DNA of 24,424 nt, taken from the NCBI GenBank assembly GCA_029265085.1, contig JAJUJY010000057.1, positions 1-24,424 on the forward strand. Reading direction: 5' to 3'. Shown here piece by piece: positions 1 through 7,081 of this stretch. Each line of letters opens with the position of its first letter. Position 1 is the first letter of the stretch. The position numbers and the translations under genes were made by a program. This DNA is from Chloroflexota bacterium. Its GTDB lineage: Bacteria; Chloroflexota; Anaerolineae; Anaerolineales; Anaerolineaceae. The notes beneath the pieces were generated by a model. That model did not search any database. It had not been told where the DNA came from and saw only the letters and a program-made list of their open reading frames with translations.

Positions 1-71
1 AGGGTGTTAATTGCATGATGCTGCGTATGGATGAAGTTGTATTTGCAACAAAAGGAAACCCTGCAGAGTAG
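1..71 (+). CDS. 3' end of an unidentified gene (partial)
   Basis: An open frame enters from the left edge and stops with TAG at 69-71. Only about 22 codons are visible, ending in the residues KGNPAE, and I do not recognise the family. It is taken as coding because the stop codon overlaps the Shine-Dalgarno sequence AGGAGGA (70-76) of the next gene, an arrangement typical of translationally coupled operon genes. It was therefore probably co-transcribed with the phytoene desaturase, and the rest of it lies outside the window. Confidence 0.5.
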   Translation, partial: GVNCMMLRMDEVVFATKGNPAE

Positions 72-80
72 GAGGAATTT

Positions 81-1553
81 ATGGGGGCAGCCGGGCCAAT
101 TGTAATTATTGGGGGTGGAATTGGCGGTTTAAGTGCAGCAATATATTTGGCTGCGGCTGGAAAAGAAGTCGTGATTCTGGAAAAGAACGCCTCTCTTGGT
201 GGTAAGATGCAAGAGGTTGTTCGAGATGGCTTTCGCTGGGATACTGGCCCATCGGTAATTACGATGCGGCCAGTGTTTGAATCGTTGTTTGCTGCTGTAA
301 ATCGAAATCTGGAAGATTATCTTGAACTTCTACCAATTGATCCCCTCACCCGCTACTTTTATACAGACGGAAGCCAAATTGACGCCACTCGAAATCTTCA
401 ACGGATTGCAGACCAAATCATGCAGCTGGAACCCAGAGATGTTGAGGGTTATTTCGCTTATTTAAGTTATGCGGCTCGGCTTTATCGAATTACTTCGTCC
501 GCATTTATTTTTGGCGATCCACCGTCTTTGAATACGCTCAGGCAAGTTCCGCTTACTGACATACGCTATATAGATGGTTTGAGGAGTATGAATTCGGCTA
601 TCCGAAATTTTATCCATTCGGACTCGCTCGAAAAACTATTAAATCGCTTTGCTACTTATGTTGGAGCTTCGCCGTATCGTGCTCCGGCAACATTAAACGT
701 CATAGGGCATGTTGAAATGACCGGCGGAGTATGGTATCCGCGCGGTGGAATTTATCAAATTGCCCTGGCCTTAGAAAAGCTTGCACTTGAGATGGGCGTA
801 AAGATCCTGAAACAGGCAAGAGTTCTCAAGATATTGCACCGAAATTAAAGGGTTGTTGGCGTTGAAGTAGAAAATGGTGAACAAATTGCAACTGACACAG
901 TTATATCCAATTTGGATGCGTTGACAACCCTTTCAAAACTAATCGCTCCTAAAGACAATCGCCTTTTAAAACGTGAATTATCTTGTTCGGGTTTTATTAT
1001 GCTTCTGGGTGTTAATAAGGAACATTCTGCATTAGCCCACCACAATATATTTTTTCCAGATGATTATCGGAAAGAATTCGAGGACATATTCACGTATCAC
1101 CGCCCTCCAGTCGATCCGACAATCTATGCGGCTATCACTTCGAAAACAGACCCATCCCACGCCCCTGCTGGTAACGAGAACTGGTTTCTTCTTATAAATG
1201 TTCCTGCGAAATCTAATCATTTTGATTGGAAAAAAGAAAAAATACCATATCGCAATCGAATTCTTGAGATATTGACGCGGCGCGTCAATATCGATCTGGA
1301 AAAATATATTCTGTCCGAAACAATCCTGACGCCTGATGAATTGGAAAGCGAAAATGGTGCATATTGCGGCGCTCTTTATGGACTTTCTTCCAATAGCCCG
1401 TTTGCCGCTTTTCGGCGTCCTCACAATCGTTATCAAAAAATTCGGGGGTTGTATTTTGCCGGCGGGACAACTCACCCAGGCGGCGGGGTACCGATGGTTG
1501 TTTTGTCAGGTAAGACTGCTGCAAATATGATACTGAAAGATCAACCATATTAG
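81..1553 (+). pseudogene. crtI: Phytoene desaturase (CrtI family) interrupted by one in-frame stop
   Basis: The frame encodes a carotenoid desaturase of about 490 residues, the usual CrtI length. CrtI enzymes are FAD-dependent and introduce double bonds into phytoene or related C30/C40 carotenoids. The N-terminus has the dinucleotide-binding motif GGGIGG (residues 11-16) followed by ILEKNASLGGK and DTGPSV; the C-terminus has the family signature YFAGGTTHPGGGVP. At codon 256 (846-848) the frame is broken by a single TAA. Reading straight through it in the same frame continues the family sequence (RVVGVEVENG) with no indel, so the two halves are one gene. A good Shine-Dalgarno (AGGAGGA, 70-76) precedes the ATG at 81. 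The downstream half has only a TTG at 912 with no ribosome binding site, so independent expression looks unlikely. No other carotenoid gene is in the window. A recent nonsense mutation, a sequencing or assembly error, or readthrough are all possible. Confidence 0.85.
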
Positions 1554-1586
1554 CAAACAACCTCCCTGGATTTGGAGGTTGTTTGC
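1553..1586. terminator. Intrinsic terminator between convergent crtI and AOR genes
   Basis: A perfect 13-bp stem (1553-1565 with 1574-1586, GCAAACAACCTCC and its complement) encloses an 8-nt loop. It begins at the last base of the crtI stop codon and is followed on the plus strand by a T-rich stretch (attcattattttgtt). The convergent AOR gene ends a few bases away at 1592, so the hairpin may serve both directions, although the minus-strand side lacks a clear U-run. Confidence 0.8.
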
Positions 1587-1591
1587 ATTCA

Positions 1592-3556
1592 TTATTTTGT
1601 TATAAACCCATGTTCTTGATGTGGTGGTTCGGACATTCCATTTGAGAATGCTTCCACCATGCCGTCATACATTGCCTGCCAAAAGGATTTAGCCGCCTCG
1701 TGTTTATTATCTGCAAAGCGAGCGATCCAGTTTTCCAGATCTGGGTCTTTTAAACCATCACGCTGCCATTTTTGCAAATACCCATGAATGATATCGATCA
1801 CCCGCTCACTTTCCCAGAAGCGAGAAGTGTTTGCCTGGTATAGATAAATGGATTTGCATAACTCGTAGTTCATTTTCCAGAAATCAATATCGAGATTGTA
1901 ATGGGACAGGGTAATCTCATCTATAATATCCTCGATCCATTTCCGGTGAAAACGGCAGGCTCCGCTATTTTCTGAATACATTTCATATACGAATCGCTCC
2001 ACATTTTTCTGCCCCAATTCGAAGGGGGGAACAAATTTGACCTCGTAAAATGAAAAGTATTTCCCCATCAACGGCATTGGGGCAAACATTCCCGGGACCC
2101 AATACTGGTTTGGAACCATACAACCGTTTTCGCCATGCGCATTATACACAGCCCGATCAATTGTCCTTGTACCATATTTTTGATCCAACCACCTGGCAGC
2201 ATAACGCATTCCTTTTCTGAAAGGCTCACCTTGGGGTGAATAAAGGATCATATTGGCAATATCGATGGCGTAATCCGCGTTATAAGCTGAATCTTTTACT
2301 ACATCAAATTCCTCGGTTTTGGAGGAAAATTTGAAACGCGGGCCATCGGAATTTAAGCCGAAATCCTCTGCGGGAATGATCTTTTCAGCAATTAATTCCA
2401 TAATCCAGGCGATTGTGCCGCCGGATTGGATTGCGTCCCACCCCATTGAGTCAATATATTTGTTGGCTTTTTCAGCTGCCCGCTGGTCAAAAATTCCACA
2501 GTTTGGTCCTAGCGCCTGGTACGGTTCGTAATCTTTTTTGTACTCCCCGTTAAATTTCTTACAGGCAACTGCACAGGGCTCACCACAATGATCAGAATTT
2601 TTCGGAGCAATAATTTCCTCGTTAAACTGTTTGAGGTAATGCTTCATAATGAAATTATCGTGCTGCTCCAGCCGCTCGTCATCGCTTCGATAAATCGAAG
2701 CGTAATTAAAACTAAACAATTTATCATCCGCGGTATGCATATTAACTCCAAACGTCCCACCAGTTTCAAACTTGGCTACATACCGGTATTTGGAAGAGAC
2801 AGCTAAATCCGTGGTTATTGCCCGTTGGCCAAAATGTTCCAGGAAATATTCATCCAATTCTTTTGATTCCTTCAAGGCTGGATCTTGCCAATCACCGCCA
2901 AAAACAATTCCGGCTACTCTATGATGTTGTAACAATCTGGAACCTAAACCACCGCGGCCAGCCCAATCGTCAATGACACTCAGCTCACCGCGCTTGATGT
3001 GGTTTGAGCCAATGGCGCCTTCCAATGTGTGTCTGGCAGACGGACCAACAGTTAAAATCCTAAACCAGTCTCCGTCGTATTCATTTTTATATTTCTCAAA
3101 CATGTAAGTTTGCAAACCATAAAAACCTATCCACTTGCGGCCATTTGAATCAATATATCCCTGCCATAATTTATCAGCATCTATGGGTTCAAAGCGAACT
3201 GAATATTGTCCATTTTCCAATTTAATCACCAGAACCACATCATGGGGGCTTTGTCCACGAAGCCATATATAGTTCACGCCAATGCGGTGCATAACAAACA
3301 TGGCACCGCCCAAAGCTGATACATAAAACCCCTCCCATTGAGGAGAATAACCACAAACAATCATCCGGCGCGTACCTGGCAGCGGGGATCCGGCTAACAG
3401 ACCGCCACCAAAGGTCATTGAATTCGGATCTTTTTGAAAACGGTCCCATCCGTATTGAACGGGGCCGATAAGATTTTGGTCTATAGGGCAATCTACTCCC
3501 CAACTCTGTCGCTCAAGGTCAACCGATAATTCATAAATAACGGAACGATGTGCCAT
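1592..3556 (-). CDS. Tungsten-pterin aldehyde:ferredoxin oxidoreductase family, GAPOR-like
   Basis: This 654-residue protein belongs to the AOR family (COG2414), oxygen-sensitive cytoplasmic enzymes with a tungsten bis-pterin and one [4Fe-4S] cluster that oxidise aldehydes to acids with ferredoxin. Family features are visible: VGPSARHTLEGAIGSN and DDWAGRGGLGS in the pterin-binding region (170-206), a cysteine cluster CGEPCAVACKK (C324, C328, C332), and a candidate fourth ligand at C479 or C534. The length, the CGEPC-x3-C spacing, TGGTFG (265-270) and ACRFHRKW (533-540) resemble, from memory, archaeal glyceraldehyde-3-phosphate:ferredoxin oxidoreductase (about 653 residues). GAPOR would convert glyceraldehyde-3-phosphate to 3-phosphoglycerate in glycolysis. 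Substrate is an inference; BamB-like or other AOR subfamilies are alternatives. A Shine-Dalgarno AGGAG sits before the ATG. No ferredoxin or cofactor gene is adjacent, and the gene appears monocistronic. Confidence 0.85.
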   Translation of the reverse strand: MAHRSVIYELSVDLERQSWGVDCPIDQNLIGPVQYGWDRFQKDPNSMTFGGGLLAGSPLPGTRRMIVCGYSPQWEGFYVSALGGAMFVMHRIGVNYIWLRGQSPHDVVLVIKLENGQYSVRFEPIDADKLWQGYIDSNGRKWIGFYGLQTYMFEKYKNEYDGDWFRILTVGPSARHTLEGAIGSNHIKRGELSVIDDWAGRGGLGSRLLQHHRVAGIVFGGDWQDPALKESKELDEYFLEHFGQRAITTDLAVSSKYRYVAKFETGGTFGVNMHTADDKLFSFNYASIYRSDDERLEQHDNFIMKHYLKQFNEEIIAPKNSDHCGEPCAVACKKFNGEYKKDYEPYQALGPNCGIFDQRAAEKANKYIDSMGWDAIQSGGTIAWIMELIAEKIIPAEDFGLNSDGPRFKFSSKTEEFDVVKDSAYNADYAIDIANMILYSPQGEPFRKGMRYAARWLDQKYGTRTIDRAVYNAHGENGCMVPNQYWVPGMFAPMPLMGKYFSFYEVKFVPPFELGQKNVERFVYEMYSENSGACRFHRKWIEDIIDEITLSHYNLDIDFWKMNYELCKSIYLYQANTSRFWESERVIDIIHGYLQKWQRDGLKDPDLENWIARFADNKHEAAKSFWQAMYDGMVEAFSNGMSEPPHQEHGFITK

Positions 3557-3608
3557 AAAGAATACTCCTAAATGCTTTGCCTTATTTCTCTGCTAAAGTA
3601 ATCCACTA

Positions 3609-3614
3609 ATTATA
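3609..3614 (-). promoter_or_regulatory. -10 element for the AOR-family gene
   Basis: The minus strand reads TATAAT here, about 50 bases upstream of the AOR-family start codon, in the 140-base divergent spacer 3557-3696. No convincing -35 hexamer is seen at the right distance. The same spacer must also hold the promoter of the VOC gene; an imperfect palindrome around ATGATATCAT (3653-3662) is the only other structure noted there. Confidence 0.4.
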
Positions 3615-3696
3615 TCAACAATGATATGTGATAATTTTCACAATACAAGCGTATGATATCATATTATTAAGATATCGAAAATACCAGGAAAATATT

Positions 3697-4074
3697 ATGC
3701 AAAAACCGCCTTCACTTTCGCACCAAATTGTGTTTTTCCCAACCCATGATATTCAATCAACAAGAAAATTTTACGAGAATATTCTAGGCTTGACGATAGC
3801 TTTGGATCAGGGCGATTGTAGAATCTACCAAACTACCCCGGCATCATTTATCGGTTTTTGTGAAAGATTAAATCCACAAGAACCTTCAAGGGTGATTATT
3901 ACCCTGGTTACAGAAGATGTGGATGCATGGTATCAATTCTTATTGTCAAAAGACTACCTGATTGAATCACCTCCGAAAACAAATCCGAAATATAATATTT
4001 ATCATTTCTTTTTACGTGATCCCAATGGGTATTTGATTGAAATTCAAAAATTTAACCATCCATTCGGGGATTGA
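3697..4074 (+). CDS. VOC-superfamily (glyoxalase/bleomycin-resistance fold) protein
   Basis: A 125-residue vicinal-oxygen-chelate protein with the expected two beta-alpha-beta-beta-beta halves. The first opens with HQIVFF and STRKFYENILGL (residues 9-32); the second has EDVDAWYQFL and ends with the typical RDPNGYLIEIQ (107-117). H9 and E115 sit at usual metal-ligand positions, but the second half lacks the histidine that glyoxalase I has at its start, so it may not be a true glyoxalase I. The ATG at 3697 is chosen over an upstream in-frame ATG at 3628 because it has a ribosome binding site (CAGGAAA, 3685-3691) and because homology begins there. LarA follows after 12 bases, so the two are probably co-transcribed. 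Reaction and substrate are unknown. Confidence 0.8.
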   Translation: MQKPPSLSHQIVFFPTHDIQSTRKFYENILGLTIALDQGDCRIYQTTPASFIGFCERLNPQEPSRVIITLVTEDVDAWYQFLLSKDYLIESPPKTNPKYNIYHFFLRDPNGYLIEIQKFNHPFGD

Positions 4075-4086
4075 TTTAGGAAAATT

Positions 4087-5331
4087 ATGATCAAGCTGCC
4101 TTATGGGAAAACCGCGATTAATTTTGATTCATCAATATTTGATAATATAAAGGTGATTCAACCGTTAAAGATTACGCCCGCCAGTGATCCCGCAGGTGTT
4201 GTAGAAAATGCAATTAACAATCCTGTTTCAGAGATTAACGTATCCAAAATATCTACGATAAAAACCGTGGCAATTGCGATTAATGACAAAACCAGGCCAG
4301 TGCCCCATCAGTTTTTAATACCTCCTTTATTAAATTTTTTGATTAGATCCGGGGTGCAACAAGAAAATATTGTGTTCTTTATCGCCACCGGATCTCATAC
4401 TCCGATGAGATCCGATGAGTTTCAGCGTGTTCTTTCAAAAGATATTTTTGAGCAATACAGGGTAGTCTCTCACGATTGCGATGATGCCAAGAATTTGGAG
4501 TTTCTTGGTACTACAAATCGGGGCACACCAGTTTATGTAAATCAGCAATATTTTCAATCGGAATTAAAAATAGTTATCGGCAATATCGAACCACATCATT
4601 TCATGGGGTTTTCAGGCGGAGTAAAAAGTGCTTCGATTGGATTAACTGGCCGGCAAACAATCAATAGAAACCATGCGATGCTGATCGATCCCCTGGCAAT
4701 AGCTGGAGAATATACTCGAAACCCAATGCGGCAGGATATTGAAGAGATTGGCGAAATGATTGGAGTAGATCTCGCGCTCAACGCAGTTCTAAACTCCGAT
4801 AAACAAATCGTGGAAGCGTTTTGGGGCACTCCAAAAGAAGTTATGCGGCAAGGCATAATTGCATCGAAAAAAATTTGCCAATCAGGTATCAATGAAAAAT
4901 TTGATCTGGTTATCGCTTCGGCTGGAGGGCACCCAAAAGACATTAATTTATATCAATCACAAAAAGCAATCACCCATGCTGCCCTTTTTGCAAAAGATCA
5001 TGGCGTAGTGATTATTTGTGCTGCCTGTCCAGAAATGGCAGGAAGCGATTCTTTTGTTGACTTTGTGGATGGCCTCGAAACATTAGATGATGTGTTTCAA
5101 AAATTTGAAAAGCAGGGATTTCAAGTTGGTCCGCATAAAGCATTTCAAATCGCTTTGCAAGCCAAGCGTTTAAAAATTATTTTGGTTTCAGATATGCCAG
5201 CAGCGATGGTAAATCGCTTTTTTATTACTCCTGCATCCACGTTAGAAGAAGCCATATCTATTGCAAAGATAAATGTACCCAATAGACCGAATGTGGTTAT
5301 CTTGCCCTACGCTACCAATACATTGCCATAA
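4087..5331 (+). CDS. larA: LarA-family nickel-pincer racemase/epimerase
   Basis: The 414-residue product matches nickel-dependent lactate racemase LarA, which interconverts D- and L-2-hydroxyacids using the nickel-pincer nucleotide (NPN) bound covalently to a lysine. The active-site set is complete and evenly offset from the Lactiplantibacillus enzyme: D67 and R70 (INDKTRP), H104 (ATGSHTP), H170 (NIEPHH), K180 (GFSGGVK) and H196 (NRNHAM). After the lysine the usual PG-containing segment is replaced by SASIGLTG, so the substrate may differ from lactate; LarA homologues are known to act on several hydroxyacids. LarB, LarC and LarE, needed to make NPN, are not in the window. A short TTTAGGA precedes the ATG, and the gene follows the VOC gene closely and precedes a hydrolase, suggesting one transcript. 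Confidence 0.88.
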   Translation: MIKLPYGKTAINFDSSIFDNIKVIQPLKITPASDPAGVVENAINNPVSEINVSKISTIKTVAIAINDKTRPVPHQFLIPPLLNFLIRSGVQQENIVFFIATGSHTPMRSDEFQRVLSKDIFEQYRVVSHDCDDAKNLEFLGTTNRGTPVYVNQQYFQSELKIVIGNIEPHHFMGFSGGVKSASIGLTGRQTINRNHAMLIDPLAIAGEYTRNPMRQDIEEIGEMIGVDLALNAVLNSDKQIVEAFWGTPKEVMRQGIIASKKICQSGINEKFDLVIASAGGHPKDINLYQSQKAITHAALFAKDHGVVIICAACPEMAGSDSFVDFVDGLETLDDVFQKFEKQGFQVGPHKAFQIALQAKRLKIILVSDMPAAMVNRFFITPASTLEEAISIAKINVPNRPNVVILPYATNTLP

Positions 5332-5349
5332 GAATTGAGGGGACATAAA

Positions 5350-6120
5350 ATGAGAAGAATAGTTTATCAAAATCCGCATCTAGATGGCAGCACCTTTTTT
5401 AATCCGGCTGGAAAAACAGGGATCTTGTTAATTCATGGATTTACCGCAACAACAGTTGAGGTTAAACCTTTAGCACAATTTTTTCATAATGCTGGTTTTA
5501 CAGTTGCTGGACCACTTATACCCGGTCACGGTACCACTCCGCAGGATATGAATAGGCAAAAATGGACCGATTGGGTAAACGCTGTTGAAAAGGCATACCA
5601 GGATTTGAAAAATCAGTGTGATAGAGTATATGTTGCCGGCGAGTCGATGGGAGGATTATTAACTCTGTATCTTGCTAGCCAGCATCCAGAAATTTCTGGG
5701 CTTCTCTTGTATGCTCCCGCATTAATTGTTGATCGTATGTGGCAGCCTTACCTGCTATCGCCGTTTCTAAAAATTATTTATAAAAAAGGACCAGCAGTAG
5801 ACCGTCCTGGCTGTTTACCATGGCAAGGATATCATGTATATCCGCTTCCTGCTTTAGTTCAACTTGGTAAATTACAGCAACAGGTTAAAAAGCGTTTACA
5901 CTTGATTCATCAGCCAACACTAATATTTCAAGGGTTGTTAGACACGACGATTAATCCTGTAGGTTCGAAGATAATTTACGATTCCATAAAATCCTCAACA
6001 AAAGAATTGGTATGGAAAAAAGAATCTCACCATTGTGTTATATTAGATAAAGATTTATCCGATGTGGCACACCAATCCGTGGCGTTTGTCAATCAATTGG
6101 AGCAGATTAGAATGATTTGA
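5350..6120 (+). CDS. Alpha/beta hydrolase (carboxylesterase / monoacylglycerol lipase type)
   Basis: A 256-residue serine hydrolase resembling the small Est30/YvaK carboxylesterases. The fold is clear: oxyanion HGF (29-31), IPGHG (57-61), nucleophile elbow GESMGG with S99, acid D198 (GLLDTTINP) and a base at H227 or H228 (KKESHHC). It has no signal peptide and is probably cytoplasmic, cleaving short acyl esters; the substrate cannot be told. The ATG at 5350 is preferred over an in-frame TTG at 5335 because GAGGGG (5337-5342) then lies at normal distance as the ribosome binding site. It starts 18 bases after larA and is likely in the same operon. Confidence 0.85.
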   Translation: MRRIVYQNPHLDGSTFFNPAGKTGILLIHGFTATTVEVKPLAQFFHNAGFTVAGPLIPGHGTTPQDMNRQKWTDWVNAVEKAYQDLKNQCDRVYVAGESMGGLLTLYLASQHPEISGLLLYAPALIVDRMWQPYLLSPFLKIIYKKGPAVDRPGCLPWQGYHVYPLPALVQLGKLQQQVKKRLHLIHQPTLIFQGLLDTTINPVGSKIIYDSIKSSTKELVWKKESHHCVILDKDLSDVAHQSVAFVNQLEQIRMI

Positions 6121-6152
6121 TATTTGGGATACAAGTCTGGATCGTTTGCGGT

Positions 6153-6158
6153 TATAAT
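6153..6158 (+). promoter_or_regulatory. -10 element upstream of the Asp23-nusB pair
   Basis: A perfect TATAAT lies 32 bases upstream of the Asp23-family start codon in the 70-base gap after the hydrolase. TTGGGA at 6124-6129 is the nearest -35-like hexamer but is too far away, so the -35 is weak or absent. AAGGAG at 6180-6185 is the ribosome binding site that fixes the start at 6191. Confidence 0.45.
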
Positions 6159-6190
6159 TGATCATATCCTTGGGATAAAAAGGAGATTTT

Positions 6191-6547
6191 ATGTCTGAAC
6201 AGATACGACCACCTGGAAAAACCACCATTGCCCCAGAGGTGCTGGTCACAATTGCACGCTTGACGACTTTGAGTGTACCAGGAGTCAGTCGTCTGGCTGA
6301 TTTCCCATCCGAAGTAGATCGTTTTTTTAATCGTGGCATCAGCGAAGGCGTAAAAATTACAGTAGAAAACGACAAAGTCTATGTTGACCTGTACGTGATT
6401 TTAAAACGTGATATCAATGTTCGAGATGTAAGCCGCGCAATCCAAAGTCAAGTAGGGCGTGCAATCTCTGAAATGGTTGGCATGGAAGTTGGAAAAATAA
6501 ATATTCACGTTGAAGACATTGAATTTACATCAGAGGTAGCACCATAA
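6191..6547 (+). CDS. Asp23/Gls24 (YqhY-like) family protein
   Basis: A 118-residue Asp23/Gls24-domain protein. The domain runs from TTIAPEVLVTIARLTTLSVP (residues 11-30) through VKITVENDKVYVDLYV to INIHVEDIEF near the C-terminus. Members are small cytoplasmic or membrane-associated proteins linked to envelope stress or lipid homeostasis; the molecular activity is not established. The location directly before nusB (3-base gap) matches the yqhY-nusB arrangement known from Bacillus, which supports a YqhY-type assignment. A strong AAGGAG precedes the ATG, and a TATAAT box lies further upstream. Confidence 0.85.
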   Translation: MSEQIRPPGKTTIAPEVLVTIARLTTLSVPGVSRLADFPSEVDRFFNRGISEGVKITVENDKVYVDLYVILKRDINVRDVSRAIQSQVGRAISEMVGMEVGKINIHVEDIEFTSEVAP

Positions 6548-6550
6548 CAT

Positions 6551-6985
6551 ATGAAACCGCGAACCAAGGCGCGTAGTATTGCCTTGCAAGTCCTCTACGA
6601 ATGCGATTTGACCAATCACATTCCAGGCAACTCGTTAGAGGAACGAATGGAGGACGAAAATCTGGACACAAGCTTGCGTGATTTCACCAAGCAAATTGTG
6701 TTCGGAGTACTGCCAATTTCCAATCAGCTTGATGATTTGATCGCACAACATGCGCCAGAATGGCCAATGGATCAAGTCGCAGTGATTGATCGAAATATAT
6801 TGAGAATAGCTCTATGGGAGTTTGCAGTAGAAGGCTGCACACCCATTAAGGTTGCAATCAATGAAGCGATTGAACTGGCCAAGTTATATGGCGCAGATAG
6901 TACACCGCGTTTTGTGAATGGTGTTCTTGGCAGTCTTGCAAACAGGCAAGAAGAGATTCGTCAAAAATTTAATACAAAAACATAA
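6551..6985 (+). CDS. nusB: Transcription antitermination factor NusB
   Basis: The 144-residue product has the full NusB helical fold and normal length. It opens with TKARSIALQVLYECDL (5-20), and carries DRNILRIALWE and IKVAINEAIELAKLYG in the C-terminal bundle, ending in FVNGVLGSL. NusB binds boxA RNA together with NusE (ribosomal protein S10) to prevent premature termination, chiefly in rRNA operons. The gene follows the Asp23-family gene by only 3 bases, so translation is probably coupled. There is no clear ribosome binding site of its own. Confidence 0.95.
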   Translation: MKPRTKARSIALQVLYECDLTNHIPGNSLEERMEDENLDTSLRDFTKQIVFGVLPISNQLDDLIAQHAPEWPMDQVAVIDRNILRIALWEFAVEGCTPIKVAINEAIELAKLYGADSTPRFVNGVLGSLANRQEEIRQKFNTKT

Positions 6986-7057
6986 ACCATAGCAATTATT
7001 CTTGATTTGGCCATCCATGGCTTGGGGATTATTGCGATTTGGGTTGGATGGCCGGTG

Positions 7058-7069
7058 TCCTCCGGAGGA
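7058..7069 (+). promoter_or_regulatory. Palindrome containing the lipoprotein gene's Shine-Dalgarno
   Basis: The 12-base perfect palindrome TCCTCCGGAGGA contains the Shine-Dalgarno GGAGGA (7064-7069) for the lipoprotein gene. The CCTCC half is complementary to the ribosome binding site, so pairing in cis over a short distance, or between two transcripts, could mask it. Just upstream, GGCCATCCA (7009-7017) and TGGATGGCC (7045-7053) can form a 9-bp stem with a 27-nt loop. No known riboswitch class was recognised in 6986-7081. Confidence 0.35.
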
Positions 7070-7081
7070 ATATTGAAACCC

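Noticed and set aside
846..848. Selenocysteine or pyrrolysine recoding at the crtI stop
   Set aside because: The codon is TAA, not TGA or TAG, and no catalytic position of CrtI lies there.
1032..1475. Minus-strand open frames inside crtI
   Set aside because: They are shadows of the coding frame, with no recognisable family or ribosome binding site, and lie opposite a well-supported gene.
912..1553. A separate second gene covering the C-terminal half of phytoene desaturase
   Set aside because: It starts only at a TTG without a ribosome binding site, shares the frame of the first half, and the family sequence already resumes before it at 849.
3650..3666. ATGATATCAT palindrome as a defined operator
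   Set aside because: It is short, AT-rich and occurs once; no regulator gene is adjacent, so a specific operator cannot be supported.
3628..3696. Longer N-terminus of the VOC protein from an upstream ATG
   Set aside because: The extra 23 residues do not fit the fold, and the ATG at 3697 has a ribosome binding site at the right distance.
7007..7081. Longer N-terminus of the lipoprotein
   Set aside because: An extension would bury the signal peptide; the lipobox fits a start at 7082. A TTG at 7073 is too close to the Shine-Dalgarno.
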